NCBI GenBank assembly: GCA_003663225.1
Contig: QMZP01000011.1
Span: 1-11,132, forward strand
DNA length: 11,132 bases
Direction: 5' to 3'
Source: Candidatus Aenigmatarchaeota archaeon
GTDB taxonomy: Archaea > Aenigmatarchaeota > Aenigmatarchaeia > QMZP01
The notes beneath the pieces are model-generated. The model was not told the DNA's origin. It saw only the letters and a program-made list of their open reading frames with translations, and searched no databases. A program made the translations under genes and the position numbers. Numbering within the stretch: position 1 is the first letter of the stretch; each line of letters begins with the position of its first letter. Shown piece by piece: positions 1 through 5,290 of the stretch.

Positions 1-1493
1 GCCCCGTACTGTATGACCTTCTCCTCAACCGTTATATTGGTTTCGGTGATGTTGGTAATGTTGCACCCGTCGTCTACCACACCGTCGCAGTCGTTGTCAA
101 GCCCGTCGCATGCCTCGGGGGCCGGTAGCGTGGCGTTCAGGCAGCCTGACCATGTGCCGTTGATGCATATCATCATGCCTTCGGTGCATATCCCTGTGCT
201 GTTGCCGCATGGCATGGTCTGGTTCTCGGCGCATTCCGGCTCTGGCTCGCAGCCTTCATCTATCCTGCCGTCGCAGTTGTTGTCTATGCCGTCGCAGGTC
301 TCATTGGCTCCAGGTGATATGGAGGCATTGCTGTCGTCGCAATCCTCTCCTATCGTGTACCCGTCGCCATCCCTGTCAGCGAACGGCTGGTCAACGATTA
401 TGCTCATATTGGTTTCGCTTATGGTCGAGCCGTTGTATACCAGCCTTATGCTCAATTCATATGTGCCGGGCTCTTCCGGCGCCGTCAGGTTGAATGTACG
501 CATCCCCACTCTCACTTCTTCCGTCCTGTTGGATAGATACCCTTCCCCAAAGCCCTCTTCTGTCTCCGAGTATCCGGTAGTGGTTACGAAGCTGTCCCCG
601 TCGAAGTCCACTGAAATGGTGTCATTCGGCAGGGTCCTGTTGCCTGTGCTAACCGAAAGCACGCTGACCGAGTAGTCGGTAATGTTGAAGCATGTCTCAT
701 GCACGTGGGGGGAGCCTGCAGACACGGTGCCTTCAACGAGCTCGGAATAGGAAGCCGTCTCCACCGTGGTGTTATGGAGCGTGACTGTCTGGGTGGTAGT
801 CACGTTCACGGTCCGGTTAAGGGTCTCATTGAAGACTTCCTCGGTTATCTCCCGGGTGGTGTTATACGGGATCGTGATAGCAGTGGGATGCATTACTGTA
901 AGGTTGTACGAGAAATCGAGCGTGATGGGGCGGCTTTTGACACCGGGCAGGCCGAAGCCCTCGCCGCTTCCGCCAAGGGGCCTGCCTGACTTATAGTAGG
1001 TTCCCGAACCTGACGGCACAGAAGAACCAGAAGACGAAAGGAACTCGTCCAGCGGCATCCTGCTGGTGCGGTTCCCCACGGACACCTCTACGAGGGCATC
1101 CGTCGGCAGTAGGTCCTGGGGACCGAATTCCATCGAGACGAAACCGTTCAACACCTCTCCAGGGGAATAGGAGACGGTCTGCAGGTCCGCGCTTATCAGC
1201 CCGGTGGGCACGGGCTGCATGATGAAGGCTGCTAGGGCTACCATGACCAGCAAGGTAACAGGCACGTATGACCTCTTGTACTGCTCGTGGAATGTCCGTG
1301 CGTTTGATATGACTGAATGGGGGCTCTTCCGGGAAGGGGAGAAATCAGCCGGCGGCTTCCTGAGCTTCTCCGCCTTTGGGGGGGTCCTTCCGACGTATAT
1401 GTTCCTCACTGTGCCGTCCTTGTCCCTGACGCTCTTGTAGTAGTACGGACCGAACCTCTTTCCATTCCTTTTGATATATTTGGCGTATACCAA
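1..1493 (-). CDS. Membrane-anchored, sequon-rich surface protein with MopE-type repeats (3' end outside window)
   Basis: An open minus-strand frame runs from 1493 to the left edge (497 codons) with no stop. Residues 1-36 form a small basic N-terminal module rich in Lys, Gly and Tyr (KYIKRNGKRFGPYYY...IYVGR), which I recognise only loosely from other archaeal proteins. A basic linker leads to one membrane segment at about 76-94. The rest should be outside the cell: it is Thr/Ser/Asn-rich and holds about 23 N-x-S/T sequons, all after the membrane segment. Residues 373-415 (DRDGDGY...DCDD...CDGIDNNCDG...DEGC) and 416-477 (ending CDGLDNDCDGVVDDGC) match the Asp/Cys-rich MopE-type putative metal-binding repeats of large surface proteins. 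The start is TTG, the only initiator-type codon upstream of the module, with AGGGGG six bases before it. The function is unknown; a calcium-stabilised, glycosylated cell-surface or stalk protein is an inference. Confidence 0.8.
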   Translation of the reverse strand, partial: MVYAKYIKRNGKRFGPYYYKSVRDKDGTVRNIYVGRTPPKAEKLRKPPADFSPSRKSPHSVISNARTFHEQYKRSYVPVTLLVMVALAAFIMQPVPTGLISADLQTVSYSPGEVLNGFVSMEFGPQDLLPTDALVEVSVGNRTSRMPLDEFLSSSGSSVPSGSGTYYKSGRPLGGSGEGFGLPGVKSRPITLDFSYNLTVMHPTAITIPYNTTREITEEVFNETLNRTVNVTTTQTVTLHNTTVETASYSELVEGTVSAGSPHVHETCFNITDYSVSVLSVSTGNRTLPNDTISVDFDGDSFVTTTGYSETEEGFGEGYLSNRTEEVRVGMRTFNLTAPEEPGTYELSIRLVYNGSTISETNMSIIVDQPFADRDGDGYTIGEDCDDSNASISPGANETCDGIDNNCDGRIDEGCEPEPECAENQTMPCGNSTGICTEGMMICINGTWSGCLNATLPAPEACDGLDNDCDGVVDDGCNITNITETNITVEEKVIQYG

Positions 1494-1499
1494 CCAAAT

Positions 1500-1505
1500 C
1501 CCCCT
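1500..1505 (-). promoter_or_regulatory. Shine-Dalgarno site supporting a TTG start
   Basis: The minus strand reads AGGGGG, then six bases, then TTG at 1493. It differs from AGGAGG by one base. No in-frame ATG or GTG lies between the upstream stop (about 1577) and the conserved-looking N-terminal module, so this site decides the start of the surface protein gene. Confidence 0.5.
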
Positions 1506-1534
1506 GAAAACCCCAGACTGTGATGGCTCGAGAG

Positions 1535-1634
1535 TTACCTTACAAAAAGACCCCCGGATAACCCACCCATTGTATAATTATACGTTGTGTAGTTATTTAA
1601 AGTCTACCCGTCTGTAAGGTAATTGTCCCCCGGA
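1535..1634. repeat. Concentric inverted repeats in the divergent intergenic region
   Basis: TTACCTTACA (1535-1544) is exactly inverted as TGTAAGGTAA (1613-1622). Their common centre (1578.5) lies one base from the centre (1577.5) of the perfect palindrome GTATAATTATAC (1572-1583). Each outer arm is followed a few bases later, in the plus direction, by CCCCCGGA (1551-1558 and 1627-1634). The block sits between the surface protein gene and rad50, which are transcribed away from it. A shared operator or two-way promoter is inferred. Confidence 0.5.
1572..1602. promoter_or_regulatory. Candidate TATA elements for the divergent genes
   Basis: The palindrome GTATAATTATAC (1572-1583) could serve as a TATA box in either direction. 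Leftward it would place transcription start near 1551, about 58 bases before the TTG start. AGTTATTTAAAG (1591-1602) is a second candidate for rad50, with a leader of roughly 90 bases. ATTAAAA (1674-1680) would instead give rad50 a very short leader. The sequence alone does not choose between them. Confidence 0.3.
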
Positions 1635-1710
1635 ACCGGCAACATAAAGGCAATGAAGCCCGCGATGGAAACCATTAAAAGCAGGAACCCAATTATAGCA
1701 TGGTGGGGGT

Positions 1711-3720
1711 ATGATAACCAGGGTAAGGCTGAAGAACTGGAAGTCCCATGAAGACTCGGAACTGACATTCTCAAGCGGAGTGAACGGGCTCATAGGCATA
1801 ATGGGGTCGGGAAAGACGAGCGTGATGGAGGCCATATCATTCGCTCTCTTTGGGACCTTCCCTTCACTGAAGTCCAGAAGGGTATCCATGGATGGAGTAA
1901 TAATGAAGAAACCCGAACAGAAGGATTCATGCTGCGTGGAGCTGGATTTCGAGAACGATGGTAGTTCGTATACCATAACGAGGACTATAGTGAGGGGGAA
2001 GGGGAAGAGCAGCGCAGAGATAAAGCGGGATGGAAGGACACTAAACGTGAACGCAAGAGGTGTGACTTCCGATGTCATGAGAGCCCTGAGCATAGACTAT
2101 GACCTATTCTCAAAGGCCATATACTCTGAGCAGAACGGGATAGAGCATTTTCTCAGGATACCGAGGGGGCGGAGGAAGGATGAGATAGACCGGATGCTGA
2201 AGGTCGACAGGTTCGAGAGCGCCAGGTCCGAAGCAGTAGGTCTCAGGAACAAGGTTCGGGGGAGGATGGAGGACAAAGCGCGCGTGGTAGAGGACATAAG
2301 GAAGGAAGGCATAGAAGGCAAGGAGAAGGAGGGCAAATCTGCCCTGGAAGAATTGTCAAGAGAGCTGAAATCGGCTTCATCAGAGCTGGAAGGCATTGAG
2401 AAGTCAATGGCCCCCATAGAGGACAGGATAGCGAAGCTCGAGGGTTTCGAGAAGGAGATGAACCGCATATCAGCTGACCTCCAAAGCTCCAAATCAGTGA
2501 TAAGGCAGCTCGAAGATTCTATATCAACGGCCAAGGAGCGCCTGGGTGGGAAGACGCAAGAAGCGTTGCAAAGGGAAGAGGAGAGCAAGAGCTCAGAGCT
2601 GGAGAGGGTCCAGTCAGCATTGAACGGGGTCAGGAAGAGCATCGAGCGCCAGAGGAACGAGATGGCATCCCTTAACAGCATGATAAAAATGAATTCAGAG
2701 AGCATGCAATCGCTTGAGAAGACAGGGGCAAAATGCTACGTTTGCGACAGCAACATAACCGAAGAGAAGAGGAAGGCACTACTCGACAGCAGAAAGGAGG
2801 AGGACAGGAAGCTGAGGGAAAGAGCGAATAAGGTAGCAGAGACCATGGGAAAGCTCACCGAAAGCGCAAACAGGATGGAAGAGCGCACCGTGGGCATAAA
2901 GCTCGATATGGAAAGGCTGAAATCGGCAAGAGAATCGCTTGAGGGGCTAAAGGGTATGCAGGACAGGCTGGACAAGCTCGTGAAAGAGAAGGATGACCTG
3001 GAATCATCATTAAAGGGCCTTAAGGAAGGCTTCAGCGAGGGGGAGCTGAAGAAGCTGAGGAAAGAATATTATGATATTTCTGCGAAGAGGAGCATGCTCA
3101 ACGAAAGGGTGTCCGGCATAAGGCAGCGAATAGCCGACAAGGAGCAAGCCCTTGATGATCTGAGGAAGAGGAAGGACCTCGCCAGGCGTTATGAGGAGGA
3201 GCTTGAGAGGGATGAGAGGATAGTCAGGGACCTCGGCGTCTTTGAGGATGCCATGAAGCTAACTCAGGATGGTCTCAGGGAGGAGTTCCTCAGGAACGTG
3301 AACGATACGATGAGCGGGGTGTGGACAGAAATATACCCCTACGCAGATTTCCAGGACATAAGGCTTGCAATAGAGGATGATTATGTCCTGCAGCTGAAGG
3401 AGGGGAATGAATGGGTATCCGTCGAAGGGACTGTATCGGGCGGCGAGCGGAGCATGGCATCATTGGCTCTCAGGATGGCGTTTTCGATGGCATTCATTCC
3501 CAATCTCAAATGGCTCATACTCGATGAGCCCACGCATAACCTTGACCACAACGCCATAAAGAGGCTCGCGTCCGTGCTCAGGGAGAAGATGGATATGTTT
3601 GCCGAGCAGGTCTTCCTCATAACGCACGAGGAACGGATGTCAGAAGGCATGACAGGCTCGATGTACAGGCTGGAGAGGGACAAGTCAAAGGATGAGCCCA
3701 CGCAGGTCACTCCTCTGTAG
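1711..3720 (+). CDS. rad50: Compact Rad50-like SMC-family ATPase with zinc hook
   Basis: This is a 669-residue ABC-type ATPase of the Rad50/SMC family; Rad50 works with Mre11 in processing DNA double-strand breaks. Visible motifs are Walker A GIMGSGKT (29-36), a Q-loop Gln at 141, signature SGGE (576-579), Walker B LILDEP (602-607), the D-loop Asp 612 and the H-loop His 639. Between the two nucleotide-binding lobes lie charged heptad-rich coiled coils (about 180-335 and 350-510) separated by C342-Y-V-C345, the CxxC zinc hook that marks Rad50 rather than SMC. The length is well below the roughly 850-900 residues usual for archaeal Rad50, mainly through short coils. Walker A has Met where Rad50 usually has Asn (GxNGSGK). 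ATG at 1711 follows GGTGGGGG and begins directly with the conserved first strand. No mre11, nurA or herA is in the window, so the partner is unknown. Its last 14 bases overlap the convergent AbrB-type gene. Confidence 0.85.
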   Translation: MITRVRLKNWKSHEDSELTFSSGVNGLIGIMGSGKTSVMEAISFALFGTFPSLKSRRVSMDGVIMKKPEQKDSCCVELDFENDGSSYTITRTIVRGKGKSSAEIKRDGRTLNVNARGVTSDVMRALSIDYDLFSKAIYSEQNGIEHFLRIPRGRRKDEIDRMLKVDRFESARSEAVGLRNKVRGRMEDKARVVEDIRKEGIEGKEKEGKSALEELSRELKSASSELEGIEKSMAPIEDRIAKLEGFEKEMNRISADLQSSKSVIRQLEDSISTAKERLGGKTQEALQREEESKSSELERVQSALNGVRKSIERQRNEMASLNSMIKMNSESMQSLEKTGAKCYVCDSNITEEKRKALLDSRKEEDRKLRERANKVAETMGKLTESANRMEERTVGIKLDMERLKSARESLEGLKGMQDRLDKLVKEKDDLESSLKGLKEGFSEGELKKLRKEYYDISAKRSMLNERVSGIRQRIADKEQALDDLRKRKDLARRYEEELERDERIVRDLGVFEDAMKLTQDGLREEFLRNVNDTMSGVWTEIYPYADFQDIRLAIEDDYVLQLKEGNEWVSVEGTVSGGERSMASLALRMAFSMAFIPNLKWLILDEPTHNLDHNAIKRLASVLREKMDMFAEQVFLITHEERMSEGMTGSMYRLERDKSKDEPTQVTPL

Positions 3721-4066
3721 GCTTTTCCGCTATTATCCTGAAACCGTTATCTTCCGGCAGCACCCTGACCTCCATGCCGTCGCCGAGGCCATGCTTGGAT
3801 GCTATCTCCTTCGGTATCCTTATGCCAAGGCTGCGGCCCCATTTGCTCACCTTGACATTGTACGATTTCATTGTCCTGTAGTTCTGCACGAATTCCCGGA
3901 GCTGCCCTATGTCAACGAGCTTCTCCCCGCATTCGTGGCACTTGAAGTAGATGTACTCGACACCGTCAAGCGTCTTCCCTTTATGCCTTTTCATGGCACT
4001 CCCGCACTTGCCGCAGGTCTTTTCTCCCTTCTTCTGGCTCATTATGCCCTTTATCTTAAGTCCCAT
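3707..4066 (-). CDS. Zinc-ribbon plus AbrB/SpoVT-type DNA-binding regulator
   Basis: The product has 119 residues and two parts. Residues 18-46 hold C18-x2-C21 and C43-x2-C46 on a short beta-ribbon (CGKCG...FKCHECGEK), a four-Cys zinc ribbon like that at the front of MqsA/YgiT-type antitoxins. Residues 68-112 (SYNVKVSKWGRSLGIRIPKEI...LGDGMEVRVL) match the swapped-hairpin AbrB/MazE/SpoVT DNA-binding fold. A sequence-specific transcription regulator is likely; its targets are unknown. No small toxin gene lies next to it, so it is not an obvious antitoxin. ATG at 4066 is supported by AGGAGGTG four bases upstream (4071-4078). It has its own TATA box (4117-4124) and lies 108 bases beyond the rps7 stop. 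Three phased GATAT repeats in its promoter suggest autoregulation. Its 3' end overlaps the 3' end of rad50 by 14 bases. Confidence 0.85.
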   Translation of the reverse strand: MGLKIKGIMSQKKGEKTCGKCGSAMKRHKGKTLDGVEYIYFKCHECGEKLVDIGQLREFVQNYRTMKSYNVKVSKWGRSLGIRIPKEIASKHGLGDGMEVRVLPEDNGFRIIAEKPTEE

Positions 4067-4086
4067 TAAGCACCTCCTGAGTAAAT

Positions 4087-4113
4087 GATATTACAAGATA
4101 TTATTTGATATCA
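4087..4113. promoter_or_regulatory. Three GATAT repeats phased at 10 bp (candidate operator)
   Basis: GATATTA at 4087, GATATTA at 4097 and GATATCA at 4107 recur with a period of exactly 10 bases, one helical turn. They lie between the TATA box (4117-4124) and the start codon (4066) of the AbrB-type gene and cover the predicted transcription start near 4095. A protein bound there would block initiation. Autoregulation by the encoded AbrB-type protein is an inference. Confidence 0.5.
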
Positions 4114-4116
4114 CAG

Positions 4117-4124
4117 AAATATAA
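4117..4124 (-). promoter_or_regulatory. TATA box of the AbrB-type gene
   Basis: The minus strand reads TTATATTT, within GCTTATATTTC. Transcription would start about 26 bases downstream near 4095, giving a leader of about 28 bases that includes the strong AGGAGGTG ribosome-binding site. Confidence 0.5.
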
Positions 4125-4146
4125 GCCTTTGGTCCATAGCTGGAGC

Positions 4147-4159
4147 TAGAACCGTTCTA
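4147..4159. repeat. 13-base palindrome TAGAACCGTTCTA
   Basis: TAGAAC and GTTCTA are perfect inverted arms around one central C. The palindrome lies between the T-run behind rps7 and the TATA box of the AbrB-type gene. It could be a regulator site or a small transcript hairpin. No other copy was noticed by eye. Confidence 0.3.
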
Positions 4160-4164
4160 TAAGG

Positions 4165-4170
4165 AAAAAA
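4165..4170 (-). terminator. T6 run behind rps7 (candidate archaeal terminator)
   Basis: Four bases after the rps7 stop the minus strand reads TTTTTT. Archaeal RNA polymerases can stop at U-runs without a strong hairpin. The next gene downstream has its own TATA box, which fits a transcript end here. Confidence 0.4.
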
Positions 4171-4174
4171 TAGC

Positions 4175-4777
4175 TTATCTTGCGCCCTCGGCTTCCCTTT
4201 CTATCCTGTTGCGCTCGGAGACAGCGAAGGATTTCTGGTCGTTGTTGGCAGCAGCTATCAGCTCGTCTGCTATGACCTCGGCCAGCGATTTCTTGTTCTT
4301 GAAGGATGTCTTGTATATGCCCTGGGTAAGGTGCCTGAGCGCCATGTCAAGCCTCCTCTGAGGAGCCACTACGACAGCCTGCCTTGCTATTATGCCGCCA
4401 AGCCTGTAGGCCGCTATCTCCTCGAGCAGGGCAGAGTTCTCTATGGCTTTCACCAGGGTCTGGACAGGGTTCTGCTTGGTCTTCTCCTCTATTATGCCAA
4501 AGGCGTCCTCCACTGAGCGTGTTATCACCTGCGTGCTCCCGGTGCACCTTCCGGATGTTATCTTGTGCCTCTTGCCTCTGTGGCCTGGTACCATGAGCTT
4601 GTTTATGAACCTCTCCACTATGTTGGCGTCGTTCTTGTGGAAAGGTGTGGTTGCTGACCTCCCTCCGGTCCTCGGCAGTATGACCGGCTTGAGGTTTATC
4701 TGGTTCTTCAGGCCCTCGTCATCAACCTTGACCTCAGAGAAGTCCCATTTCCCGAACAAAAGCATCTTGTCTGCCAT
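4175..4777 (-). CDS. rps7: Small ribosomal subunit protein uS7
   Basis: This 200-residue archaeal uS7 binds the 3' major domain of 16S rRNA and organises the small-subunit head near the E site. The family pattern is clear: TTPFHKN near the front, the MVPGHRGKRHKITSGRCTGS segment, NPVQTLVKAIENSA, and the basic QRRLDMALRHLTQGI region, ending in KSFAVSERNRIEREAEGAR as in archaeal uS7. The frame is open up to a TTG at 4792, but I chose ATG at 4777 (MADKMLLFG) because GAGGTG at 4785-4790 lies seven bases before it. The TTG would put the Shine-Dalgarno site inside the gene. The rps12 stop falls at the edge of that site, so the two genes are probably translationally coupled. A T-run follows the stop. 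Confidence 0.95.
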   Translation of the reverse strand: MADKMLLFGKWDFSEVKVDDEGLKNQINLKPVILPRTGGRSATTPFHKNDANIVERFINKLMVPGHRGKRHKITSGRCTGSTQVITRSVEDAFGIIEEKTKQNPVQTLVKAIENSALLEEIAAYRLGGIIARQAVVVAPQRRLDMALRHLTQGIYKTSFKNKKSLAEVIADELIAAANNDQKSFAVSERNRIEREAEGAR

Positions 4778-4784
4778 GATTATG

Positions 4785-4790
4785 CACCTC
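4785..4790 (-). promoter_or_regulatory. Shine-Dalgarno site that sets the rps7 start
   Basis: GAGGTG on the minus strand lies seven bases before ATG 4777 and overlaps the last codons of rps12. It favours the ATG over the upstream in-frame TTG at 4792. Confidence 0.7.
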
Positions 4791-5211
4791 AAGTGCCCTT
4801 CGGCTTCTCCTTCTTCCCGCGCATGAGCTCGCTAAGGGACACCCCGTTGACAGCCACGACCTTGTACTTTATGCCGTGCTGCGACCCTATCGCACCGCCC
4901 TGAGAGCCCCCTATGCCGTCGAGCATTACCTCATCGTGCTCGTCTATGAACCTTATGGCGTTGTCACCTGGCACGAATGCCGTCACCTGTGTGCCGTTCT
5001 TGACCAGCTGCACCCTGACTGCCTTTATTATGCCGGAGTGGGGCTGCTTCTGCTCAACACCCTTCTTCTTCAGCACTATGCCTTTGCCTATGGGTGCGCC
5101 CCCAAGCGGGTCCTTCTTCCAGAGCTCGAGGGCGTGCCTCTTGTGCTTGGTAGACCTCCACCTGAACTTCTTCCTTCTCTTCTTCATGTTTCTTGCAGCG
5201 AACTGGCTCAT
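4789..5211 (-). CDS. rps12: Small ribosomal subunit protein uS12, with altered decoding-centre loops
   Basis: This 140-residue archaeal/eukaryotic-type uS12 normally contacts the decoding centre and helps monitor codon-anticodon pairing. The archaeal frame is clear: [18 protein letters not shown] at the front, [46 protein letters not shown], and [21 protein letters not shown] at the end. Two conserved loops differ from the family. KQPNSAIRK is here KQPHSGIIK (residues 55-63), so the PNSA motif reads PHSG. The second loop, usually GDxPGV, is GSQHGI (109-114), without its Asp and Pro. I read both segments back from the nucleotides and they hold. ATG 5211 follows a clear TATA promoter but only a weak ribosome-binding site. 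The TGA stop overlaps the rps7 ribosome-binding site. In many archaea eL30 and nusA precede this gene; here they do not. Confidence 0.95.
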   Translation of the reverse strand: MSQFAARNMKKRRKKFRWRSTKHKRHALELWKKDPLGGAPIGKGIVLKKKGVEQKQPHSGIIKAVRVQLVKNGTQVTAFVPGDNAIRFIDEHDEVMLDGIGGSQGGAIGSQHGIKYKVVAVNGVSLSELMRGKKEKPKGT

Positions 5212-5250
5212 TGGCTACCACTCAGTTTTGTGATTTATTGGTATGTTTAG

Positions 5251-5260
5251 TATATAAATA
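5251..5260 (-). promoter_or_regulatory. TATA promoter of rps12-rps7
   Basis: The minus strand reads CCTTTTAAAGTATTTATATA, with the TATA box TATTTATATA at 5251-5260 and a purine-ending BRE-like AAAG just upstream. Transcription would start near 5229, about 18 bases before the rps12 ATG. This gives rps12-rps7 its own promoter, independent of the pilin-like gene that ends at 5291. Confidence 0.65.
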
Positions 5261-5290
5261 CTTTAAAAGGTTACCCATGCGCGTCCTGTC

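Noticed and set aside
13-675. Long plus-strand frame of 220 codons at the left edge
   Set aside because: The minus strand here encodes clear MopE-type repeats, sequons and an unbroken 497-codon frame; the plus frame is Ser/Pro/Val-rich with no recognisable domain.
1494-1710. Replication origin in the AT-containing intergenic region
   Set aside because: There is one AT palindrome but no set of ORB-like repeats and no orc1/cdc6 gene nearby; a promoter/operator reading explains it better.
1593-2093. Minus-strand frame of 166 codons upstream of and inside rad50
   Set aside because: It overlaps the conserved Walker A region of rad50 on the other strand and shows only Ser/Leu/Phe-rich antisense composition.
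3707-4066. Toxin-antitoxin locus around the AbrB-type gene
   Set aside because: The flanking genes are rad50 and rps7, and no small toxin-like frame is next to it on either strand.
4087-4113. GATAT repeats as a CRISPR remnant
   Set aside because: The units are 7 bases at a 10-base period with no spacer-length intervals and no cas genes nearby.
4778-4792. TTG start for rps7 at 4792
   Set aside because: It would place the GAGGTG ribosome-binding site inside the gene; ATG 4777 is correctly spaced and gives the usual N-terminus.
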